Positions 1-4,616 of a DNA stretch of 5,480 nucleotides are shown here, one piece after another. The stretch is from Acidimicrobiia bacterium (lineage in GTDB: Bacteria; Actinomycetota; Acidimicrobiia; Spongiisociales; UBA5794), in assembly GCA_030618675.1 (NCBI GenBank), contig JAUXCV010000124.1, positions 1-5,480 of the forward strand, in the 5' to 3' direction. The translations under genes were made by a program, and so were the position numbers. The notes beneath the pieces were generated by a model. That model worked only from the letters and a program-made list of their open reading frames with translations, did no database searches and was not told where the DNA came from. Positions within the stretch are counted from its first letter, which is position 1; each line of letters opens with the position of its first letter.

Positions 1-46
1 CACAGTCCGGAGCCTAGAACCCGCCACCGCTACACTTTCCGCTCCC
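1..46 (+). promoter_or_regulatory. Possible tRNA promoter (-10 box only)
   Basis: TACACT at 31-36 fits an extended sigma-70-type -10 hexamer at four of six positions and lies ten bases before the first base of the tRNA, a normal distance for a short leader. No convincing -35 box is visible at the expected spacing (about bases 8-14), so this is a weak call resting on position and one hexamer. Confidence 0.25.
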
Positions 47-121
47 GGGCGCTTAGCTCAGCGGGAGAGCGCTGCCTTCACACGGCAGAGGTCGGCGGTT
101 CGATCCCGCCAGCGCCCACCA
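47..121 (+). tRNA. tRNA-Val, anticodon CAC, with encoded CCA
   Basis: This is a complete cloverleaf. The acceptor stem GGGCGCT (47-53) pairs with AGCGCCC (111-117). The D stem GCTC/GAGC is at 56-59/67-70. The anticodon stem CTGCC/GGCAG (72-76/84-88) encloses the loop TTCACAC with anticodon CAC at 79-81. The T stem GGCGG/CCGCC (94-98/106-110) encloses TTCGATC. The discriminator is A118 and CCA is encoded at 119-121. The anticodon reads the valine codon GUG. All stems are perfectly paired, so the gene looks functional. tRNA 3' ends are common integration targets, and the decayed mobile DNA just downstream fits that, but I find no second copy of the tRNA 3' end in the window. Confidence 0.97.
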
Positions 122-152
122 CCGGGAGTCCTTGTGGCGTAAGGGATTCCGG
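122..152 (+). terminator. Hairpin after tRNA-Val, possible terminator
   Basis: CCGGGA (122-127) pairs with TTCCGG (147-152) with one G-U pair. After a bulged G at 128, TCCTT pairs with AAGGGA, leaving an eight-base loop. There is no downstream T run, so this would be a U-less hairpin terminator or a processing structure. It begins directly after the CCA end, which supports a role in ending or trimming the tRNA transcript. Bases 153-297 hold nothing I can support as a gene. Confidence 0.4.
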
Positions 153-297
153 CGAGGACAGACGCCGTCGCTCCGGACCCTCAATGCTCCCAGGACGCGC
201 ATAGGACGCGATTTGGTCACGATTCGTCAACCCCATGGCCAGTGAAGCGAGGCAGTGGTTGTCCTGAAGGCGTCCGTGTGACAGATGAGACTCGTGG

Positions 298-509
298 CTA
301 AGCACGAGGTATCCAACCCGACTCCGGTATCCACACGGCGTCCTTCGTCCGACCCGTGAGCGCAGGATCCGCGAACGTGAACGCCCGCTCGAGCACGTCG
401 TCGAACTCGGGTGAGACGCGATCACCCAATCCCTGCCGTTCCAGCCACCGGCTCCACCGTTCTTGTGCCAGCGTGCCGTATCCGTCCAGTACTGAATCGC
501 CCCGGGTTT
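298..509 (-). pseudogene. C-terminal remnant of a probable AbiEii-like nucleotidyltransferase toxin
   Basis: Reading leftward, about 65 codons ending in TAG at 300-298 look genuinely coding. They show the composition of a soluble alpha-helical domain: LAQERWSRWLERQGL, then DRVSPEFDDVLERAFTFADP and a closing tryptophan-rich WIPESGWIPRA. The pattern of an Arg/Trp-rich helix, a 'FADP' turn and a final W-x-P-x-x-x-W segment resembles, from memory, the C-terminus of actinobacterial AbiEii/AbiGii-type nucleotidyltransferases, the toxin half of type IV toxin-antitoxin and phage-exclusion systems. The rest of the gene, including any catalytic domain, is missing: upstream sequence changes character near 500-510, where the IS3-type remnant begins. 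The family call is moderate to low; that this is a truncated coding remnant is more secure. No antitoxin partner is present. Confidence 0.4.
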
Positions 510-515
510 TGTGGA

Positions 516-542
516 GGCTCCAGACTCTGAGAGGCTGGAGCC
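516..542 (+). repeat. 8-bp perfect inverted repeat abutting the OrfA start
   Basis: GGCTCCAG (516-523) and CTGGAGCC (535-542) are perfect reverse complements around an 11-base loop, and the right arm ends exactly before the ATG at 543. In RNA this hairpin would cover the place where a ribosome site should be. Insertion sequences often use such structures to suppress transposase translation from outside transcripts. That role is inferred from position. Confidence 0.5.
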
Positions 543-647
543 ATGACGAGCCAACATCAACAACATCGGGGGAAGTATCCCGACGAGCTGCGTGAGCGGG
601 CGGATCGGATGGTCCTCGACCATCAGGGCGAGTACGGGTCGACCGCG
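543..647 (+). pseudogene. IS3-family transposase OrfA, N-terminal fragment
   Basis: About 35 codons from the ATG at 543 read as the start of an IS3-type OrfA, including KYPDELRERA and RMVLDHQGEYGST. This is the first helix preceding the helix-turn-helix that binds the element's ends. A full OrfA is roughly 90-110 residues; here recognisable sequence stops near base 647, before the HTH, and no OrfB (DDE integrase core) follows. It is therefore dead as a transposase. The frame does not meet a stop and runs directly into the peptidase gene at 768, which is read as fortuitous. Confidence 0.6.
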
Positions 648-755
648 ATGGATGAGGGTCCCGGGTGCAGAAATGAATCGGGCCTCCAGAAACCCCAGCC
701 GCGCAAAAGAGTGCTGAGGTACGCTTGTCGCGAAGCATGTGTGTTCGGATCGGCG

Positions 756-762
756 AGAGGAG
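756..762 (+). promoter_or_regulatory. Ribosome binding site fixing the peptidase start
   Basis: AGAGGAG ends five bases before the ATG at 768. It is a good anti-16S match and decides for this start over the in-frame ATG at 543 in the transposase remnant. Confidence 0.75.
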
Positions 763-767
763 TGGAC

Positions 768-1556
768 ATGGCAAAGCGTGGACCCAACGTAGGAAAGTTC
801 ATCCTCAACTGTGAACCGTCTACTCGCGTTGAGGCGGACTGGGGGTACGAAGACGCGATTCAGGCCGGCGCCATTCGGAAGCGTCGCTCTCCACCGTCGA
901 AGGATCTGCGATCCACGTCGTGGAAGATCCGCAACCAGGGAAGCACCGGAGCTTGCGTCGGTTTCGCCACGGCGTCTGGTGTGCTGCGCTGGCACTTCTT
1001 CGAGATCGGGTGGCTGAAAGGGGATGAGCGGCCGTCACCGCGTTTCGTCTGGATGGCGAACAAGGAGACCGACCGGATCACGTCGTTCCCGACGACGTTC
1101 ATCGAGCCGGCCGGAACTCAGACGAAGCTTGCGCTTGAGGTTGCCCGGAAGTACGGGTGCGTGTTGGAGGATGATCTGCCCATGACGGGCGGCCTGTCGA
1201 GCCTTTCGACCGCTGCGTTCTACACGAAGGCAGCCAGGTTCCGTATCGCGAGCTATCACAACCTGGGACGGAACCTGAGGGTTTGGCGCTCCTGGATCGC
1301 CAACCAGGGGCCGATCCTCACGCGGCTCGGTGTGGACAAGACTTGGGATCGCGCCACAGCAAACAATGGGATTCTCGACGTGTACCAGCAGGATACGGTA
1401 CGTGGCGGTCACGCTGTGAGCCTCGTTGGGTACACCAAAGACCACTTCATCGTTCGCAACAGTTGGGGTACCGGATGGGGTGACCAGGGCTTTGCCTATG
1501 CGCTCAACGCGTACGCCGAGGAAGCGTTCACAGAGGCATACGGAGCGGTCCTCTAG
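768..1556 (+). CDS. Papain-family (C1) cysteine peptidase, 262 aa
   Basis: The protein carries the full papain-type active site: oxyanion-hole Gln57 and nucleophile Cys63 in NQGSTGACVGFA, His215 in RGGHAVSLVGY, and Asn231 in RNSWGTGWGDQGF. Between them are the usual SPRFVWMA segment (about 90-97) and an ARKYGCV helix (126-132). It should therefore hydrolyse peptide bonds by a Cys/His thiolate mechanism. Unlike classical papains it has no signal peptide and only about 50 residues before the catalytic domain, with none of the recognisable I29-type inhibitory propeptide. It thus looks made as a cytosolic, ready-folded enzyme, or exported by an unseen route. The start is fixed by the ribosome site at 756-762. 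The gene lies directly after IS/toxin debris and seven bases before the lipid methyltransferase, suggesting shared transcription. The substrate is unknown. The family call is secure; the physiological role is not. Confidence 0.9.
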   Translation: MAKRGPNVGKFILNCEPSTRVEADWGYEDAIQAGAIRKRRSPPSKDLRSTSWKIRNQGSTGACVGFATASGVLRWHFFEIGWLKGDERPSPRFVWMANKETDRITSFPTTFIEPAGTQTKLALEVARKYGCVLEDDLPMTGGLSSLSTAAFYTKAARFRIASYHNLGRNLRVWRSWIANQGPILTRLGVDKTWDRATANNGILDVYQQDTVRGGHAVSLVGYTKDHFIVRNSWGTGWGDQGFAYALNAYAEEAFTEAYGAVL

Positions 1557-1563
1557 GTGTCAC

Positions 1564-2802
1564 GTGTCACTCGGCTCGGCTATCACAAACGTACTCGGAT
1601 CTGACCTACCGGTTCGGATACGTGCGTATGACGGAACCGACGTGGGTCCCCGGGATGCGGCCACAACGGTGACGCTGCGCTCGCCGGACGCTGTGACCCG
1701 AATGGTGACGTTTCCCGGGGAGGTAGGTATTGCTCGAGCGTACGTCGCAGGTGACCTCGAGATCGACGGCGACATCTACGACGCCCTCGATCTGCGTCAC
1801 CATCTCCCGGGTGGGAGGCTGAGCGCCGGCCAGTTGCGCTCTCTCCTCCGGCAGATCGAGTTCCGGAACTTCCGGCGGTTGCCTCTACCACCTGAAGAGC
1901 ACCGTGGATGGATCAGTTCTCACACGCGACGCTCGGATGCTGCGGCGATATCGCATCACTACGACGTCTCCAACGAGTTCTACCGACTGGTGCTCGGTCC
2001 ATCGTTCACGTACTCGTGTGCCGTGTTCGAGTCACCCGAGGATTCACTCGAGCAGGCACAGGGGAACAAGCATGAACTGATCTGCACCAAGCTGAACCTC
2101 CGGCCGGGCATGCGGCTCCTAGACGTCGGCTGCGGGTGGGGAGGCATGGTGCTCCACGCCGCGAAGCACCATGGCGTGGAGGCGGTCGGAGTGACGATCT
2201 CGCAGAATCAAGCAGATCTCGCGGCCGAACGCGTTGACGAGGCGGGACTTTCGGAGAAGATCGAGATCAGACTGCAGGACTACCGCGACGTACGCGATGA
2301 CCCGTTCGATGCGATCAGTTCGATAGGGATGTTCGAACATGTCGGATCACGACGCGTAGGGCAGTACTTCGCCAAGATGGCCGACCTTCTGGCGCCGGGC
2401 GGCCGCATTGTCAACCACGCCATAAGCACTACCGGAACCGAGCGACGCGGCATCTTCCATCGCAGGGGGTTCATGGAACGCTACGTGTTCCCCGATGGTG
2501 AACTGCACAAAGTCGGCAGGATCGTCACGGGACTTCAGGACGCCGGTCTCGAGGTGCGCCATGTGGAGAACCTGAGGGAGCACTATGCCCTCACACTGCG
2601 CAGGTGGGTCGCGAATCTCGAGGAGAGCTGGGGTGCCGGCGTACGAGAGGCCGGAGAGACGAGAGCGCGGATCTGGAGGCTCTACATGGCAGCAAGTGCG
2701 ATCAATTTCGAGGACAATCACATTCACGTCGGGCAGATCGTCGCCGTCAGGACTCCGCCGTCGGGCAGGGCGTCGGTGCCGCTCCGGCCCCGGTGGAGTT
2801 AG
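1564..2802 (+). CDS. SAM-dependent fatty-acyl methyltransferase, CFA synthase / UfaA1 type, 412 aa
   Basis: Enzymes of this family transfer a methyl carbon from S-adenosylmethionine to the double bond of unsaturated acyl chains in membrane phospholipids, giving cyclopropane or methylene/10-methyl branched chains. An N-terminal lipid-facing domain (about 1-110, with FPGEVGIARAYVAGDLEIDG) is followed by a Rossmann methyltransferase: HHYDVSNEFY (131-140), SAM loop LLDVGCGWGG (185-194), GMFEHVG (255-261). Residues matching the bicarbonate/active-site set of E. coli Cfa are all present: Cys152 (YSC), Glu258, His285 (VNHAIS) and Tyr341 (REHYALTL). The GTG at 1564 is chosen because homology-like sequence begins there; upstream in-frame codons are a shadow of the peptidase. 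A weak AGG (1555-1557) overlaps the peptidase stop, suggesting translational coupling. Cyclopropane versus methylene product cannot be decided: the TmsA-type reductase needed for 10-methyl lipids is not in the window. Confidence 0.92.
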   Translation: MSLGSAITNVLGSDLPVRIRAYDGTDVGPRDAATTVTLRSPDAVTRMVTFPGEVGIARAYVAGDLEIDGDIYDALDLRHHLPGGRLSAGQLRSLLRQIEFRNFRRLPLPPEEHRGWISSHTRRSDAAAISHHYDVSNEFYRLVLGPSFTYSCAVFESPEDSLEQAQGNKHELICTKLNLRPGMRLLDVGCGWGGMVLHAAKHHGVEAVGVTISQNQADLAAERVDEAGLSEKIEIRLQDYRDVRDDPFDAISSIGMFEHVGSRRVGQYFAKMADLLAPGGRIVNHAISTTGTERRGIFHRRGFMERYVFPDGELHKVGRIVTGLQDAGLEVRHVENLREHYALTLRRWVANLEESWGAGVREAGETRARIWRLYMAASAINFEDNHIHVGQIVAVRTPPSGRASVPLRPRWS

Positions 2803-2849
2803 GGAATCCGCGGTCCACGTCGCAGACCTCGGTCGGATTCGCTGGCGGA

Positions 2850-2881
2850 CTGCCACAGCCGCGTGAAGACCCGCGTGGCAG
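2850..2881 (+). terminator. Inverted repeat 48 bases after the methyltransferase, weak terminator candidate
   Basis: CTGCCAC (2850-2856) and GTGGCAG (2875-2881) form a 7-bp perfect stem, extended inside by GCG/CGC (2861-2863/2872-2874) across a 4-base bulge. No T run follows, so intrinsic termination is uncertain; a U-less hairpin or mRNA 3'-end stabiliser is possible. Confidence 0.35.
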
Positions 2882-2885
2882 GTGA

Positions 2886-3029
2886 CGGCAAGATCCTGAG
2901 GGGCGTTGTGTCGTGCCGCCGGCGACCTGGATGACGATCCTCGTCGAGGAATGCATGGTCGAACGGGACCTGCTGTGGACGGTCTGGTCTCATGAAGCGT
3001 CATCAAACAGGCGCCGGGACGGTCGGTAA
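2886..3029 (+). other. Coding-like short stretch, possible 38-aa small protein or gene remnant
   Basis: From a GTG at 2913 (with GAGGGG at 2898-2903, nine bases upstream) an open frame of 38 codons reads VPPATWMTILVEECMVERDL and on to TAA at 3027. In the first 24 codons after the GTG nearly every third base is G or C, as in the confident genes, whereas the last dozen codons lose the bias and become Arg-rich. The same frame is open back to 2886, after a TGA at 2883. This could be a small protein, the tail of a decayed gene or chance. I recognise no family. Confidence 0.2.
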
Positions 3030-3040
3030 GTGGACTGCTT

Positions 3041-3065
3041 CGGCGACCCGCCGGAGAGGTCGCCG
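3041..3065 (+). terminator. 8-bp GC-rich hairpin, weak terminator candidate
   Basis: CGGCGACC (3041-3048) and GGTCGCCG (3058-3065) are perfect reverse complements around a 9-base loop. Only a mixed TCTCATTG follows, not a T run. With the hairpin at 2850-2881 it is one of two structures that could end transcription between the methyltransferase and the phytase-like gene. Confidence 0.35.
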
Positions 3066-3153
3066 TCTCATTGCCCGCGCGGATGCTGGACCGAAAGCAA
3101 GGTACGAGCATGGAGACGCGAACGTCGGCAACACCGGGGATCGCGTGGACTAG

Positions 3154-3180
3154 GCTCGACTTGAGGGTTGCTCAACGAGC
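3154..3180 (+). promoter_or_regulatory. Bulged 10-bp inverted repeat upstream of the phytase-like gene
   Basis: GCTCG-ac-TTGAG (3154-3165) is complementary to CTCAACGAGC (3171-3180), giving ten pairs with a 2-base bulge and a 5-base loop (GGTTG). It ends 11 bases before the ribosome site at 3192. It could be a 5'-leader hairpin controlling translation or stability, or a DNA operator. No promoter hexamers are convincing nearby, so the choice is open. Confidence 0.4.
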
Positions 3181-3191
3181 ATCACCACCAT

Positions 3192-3198
3192 AGGAGGG
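3192..3198 (+). promoter_or_regulatory. Strong ribosome binding site for the phytase-like gene
   Basis: AGGAGGG lies five bases before ATG 3204. It settles the start there rather than at an in-frame TTG at 3168, which would put a His-rich stretch in front of the signal peptide and place the ribosome site inside the gene. Confidence 0.9.
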
Positions 3199-3203
3199 CT
3201 GTC

Positions 3204-4382
3204 ATGTTCCGAGTGCTCCACCGACGGCTGGCGCTGTCTGTCGTAGTTGCGCTGGCTCTACTGCTGGCACTGCCTGCAGTCGCCGCCCCGAATTCGGAAG
3301 ACGGTGAGGCAAAGACCGTCGTCGACACCGAGTTCCTGGGCGAGGTCATCATCCCGACGGGCACGATCTTCGGCGGAACCGAGATCGGGGGGCTGTCGAG
3401 TATCACCTTCGATCGTGGCCGCGGCGTGTATCACGCGCTGTCCGACGACCAGGGGAACCGGCCCTCTGATGACCCGGTGCGCTACTACACGGTCGGCATC
3501 GATCTCGATGATGGTGCGCTCGACGACGGTGACGTGACGTTCGTCGGTGTGACACAGCTCTTCGAGAACAAGAAGATCCCGTTCGCACCCGGCGGTCTCG
3601 ACCCCGAGGGCTTCACGCTCGGGAGCGAAGGGTTCTTCTTCATGTCGTCCGAGGGCAACATCTTCGCTGATCCGATCATCGATCCATTCATCCGGCGCTA
3701 TAACCACAACGGACGAGTCACGGCGGACCTGCCGATTCCCACGAAGTACATCCCGAACGGCACCGACTGGGGAGTCAGGTTCAACCTGGCGTTCGAGAGC
3801 CTCAACATGACGCCCGACGGTCGCCAAGTCGTGACCGCCGGCGAAGGCGCTCTCTTCCAGGACGGCCCGGCATCCAGCTTCGAGGCCGGAAGCCTCGCTC
3901 GCATCCTCGTGTACGACGCTGCCAAGCATTTACCCATGGCCGAGTTCGTGTACGAGGTGGGTCCATGGGCTGAACCGTCGGGGATCTTCGGTGTCAACGG
4001 CATCGTTGAGGTGCTTCCGATTGACGATGCAGGCACATCGCTCGTGATGGAACGCTCGTTCTCCGTCGGAGGAGTACTGGGCGGCGGCACGGGGAACGTG
4101 GTCTCCATCTATGAGGTCTCTGCCGCGGGCGCCACCGATGTTCTTGGCATCGACGCGCTCTACGACGGAGGCTCTCCCATCGCCCTGACACCGGTGTCGA
4201 AGCGACTCGTGTTCGCTTTCGACGACCTCGGGATACCGATCGACAACATCGAAGGGATGACGTTCGGGCCGGATCTGCCCGACGGGCGGCGGACGCTCGT
4301 GATCGTGAGCGACAACAACTTCAATCCAACTCAGTTCACGCAATTCATCGTGCTCGCCGCCGATATCCAGGCAGTCGACTGA
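3204..4382 (+). CDS. Secreted phytase-like / esterase-family beta-propeller protein, 392 aa
   Basis: The N-terminus is a clear Sec signal peptide: Arg/His-rich residues 3-8, a hydrophobic core about 9-24, and cleavage near AVA-AP (27/28). The mature part matches the phytase-like domain (Pfam PF13449 type) usually annotated 'esterase-like activity of phytase family': GGLSSITFD (62-70), DPEGF (133-137), SSEGN (148-152), NLAFESLNMTPDG (194-206), NGIVEVLPIDD (265-275), MERSFSVGG (282-290), NIEGMTFGP (348-356) and VSDNNF (368-373). The recurring acidic E-G and D-D positions are in keeping with metal-binding propeller loops. Members are thought to act outside the cytoplasm on phosphate or ester substrates, but few are biochemically proven, so true phytase activity should not be assumed. 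No C-terminal membrane anchor or sorting signal is seen. A bulged inverted repeat precedes it and a strong hairpin follows it, suggesting its own transcript. Confidence 0.85.
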   Translation: MFRVLHRRLALSVVVALALLLALPAVAAPNSEDGEAKTVVDTEFLGEVIIPTGTIFGGTEIGGLSSITFDRGRGVYHALSDDQGNRPSDDPVRYYTVGIDLDDGALDDGDVTFVGVTQLFENKKIPFAPGGLDPEGFTLGSEGFFFMSSEGNIFADPIIDPFIRRYNHNGRVTADLPIPTKYIPNGTDWGVRFNLAFESLNMTPDGRQVVTAGEGALFQDGPASSFEAGSLARILVYDAAKHLPMAEFVYEVGPWAEPSGIFGVNGIVEVLPIDDAGTSLVMERSFSVGGVLGGGTGNVVSIYEVSAAGATDVLGIDALYDGGSPIALTPVSKRLVFAFDDLGIPIDNIEGMTFGPDLPDGRRTLVIVSDNNFNPTQFTQFIVLAADIQAVD

Positions 4383-4400
4383 GTCGTCTGGCTCATGTGT

Positions 4401-4431
4401 CCGGGCGCTCGGTTGCATGCCGGGTGCCCGG
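4401..4431 (+). terminator. 12-bp hairpin after the phytase-like gene, probable terminator
   Basis: CCGGGCGCTCGG (4401-4412) pairs along its whole length with CCGGGTGCCCGG (4420-4431), using two G-U pairs, around loop TTGCATG. It starts 18 bases after the stop codon. No T run follows, as is common for hairpin terminators proposed in high-GC actinomycetes; it could also protect the mRNA 3' end. The two wobble pairs make it stronger in plus-strand RNA than as a DNA palindrome, in keeping with an RNA function. Bases 4432-4600 hold nothing else I can support. Confidence 0.6.
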
Positions 4432-4600
4432 AGACCGGCCACAACTGTTCGAGGCACGTTCCGCCTGTTTCACTCCGGGAGCGATAGGGCACTTGTCCCC
4501 TGAGGCGTTCATCGATCGACGGAGTATGTTCGGGCTGAGGCTCCGCGGCGTCGTGGCCGAGAAGCGTGCTGCGTCGCTGCCCGTTCGGGAAGCGGGGCAC

Positions 4601-4607
4601 GGAGGGG
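4601..4607 (+). promoter_or_regulatory. Ribosome binding site for the SMP-30/NHL-type gene
   Basis: GGAGGGG lies nine bases before the ATG at 4617. A second purine run, AAGGA (4610-4614), is only two bases from the ATG, too close to be the main site. Confidence 0.6.
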
Positions 4608-4616
4608 TGAAGGAAC

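Larger units (their letters stand above)
512..688 (+). mobile_element. Internally deleted IS3-type insertion sequence remnant (about 177 bp)
   Basis: The left boundary is proposed at TGGAGGC (512-518) and the right at GCCTCCA (682-688). These give TG...CA ends in inverted orientation, as IS3-family elements have. The inverted match extends outward as GTTT (506-509) against AAAC (690-693), with an indel. Between them lies the start of an IS3 OrfA (543 onward) but no HTH core, OrfB or DDE domain, so the middle is lost. No matching 3-bp target duplication is evident in the flanks (TTG versus GAA). The boundaries are inferred from this short repeat pair only. Confidence 0.4.

Noticed and set aside
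725..755. TTGTCG as a -35 box for the peptidase
   Set aside because: No acceptable -10 hexamer occurs 16-18 bases downstream.
78..995. Long minus-strand open frame (305 codons) ending inside the tRNA
   Set aside because: Its C-terminal residues GGIEPPTSAV are simply the reverse strand of the tRNA T arm and anticodon region, a well-known false protein tail. The rest is low-complexity Ser/Arg-rich and runs antisense to the peptidase start.
1426..1563. Upstream extension of the methyltransferase frame to ATG 1426
   Set aside because: These 46 codons overlap the catalytic His/Asn end of the peptidase in another frame, have Arg/Ser-rich shadow composition, and contain no family sequence; GTG 1564 is a better start.
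2938..2950. Near-palindrome TCCTCGTCGAGGA
   Set aside because: A one-base loop cannot form an RNA hairpin, and as a DNA site it lies inside the coding-like stretch, explainable by chance in GC-rich sequence.
2347..3111. 254-codon minus-strand open frame across the methyltransferase 3' end
   Set aside because: It is antisense to conserved methyltransferase motifs, rich in Arg/Pro/Ser, with no recognisable domain.
2992..3153. 53-codon plus-strand frame from ATG 2992
   Set aside because: It is Arg/Gly-rich, has no ribosome site, no third-position bias, and crosses the 3041-3065 hairpin; it looks non-coding.
3168..3203. TTG start 12 codons upstream in the phytase-like gene
   Set aside because: It would place a His-rich stretch before the signal peptide and swallow the AGGAGGG at 3192-3198, which clearly serves ATG 3204.
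4493..4530. TTGTCC ... TATGTT as a promoter for the last gene
   Set aside because: The spacing between the hexamers is about 26 bases, far outside the workable range for sigma-70-type promoters.
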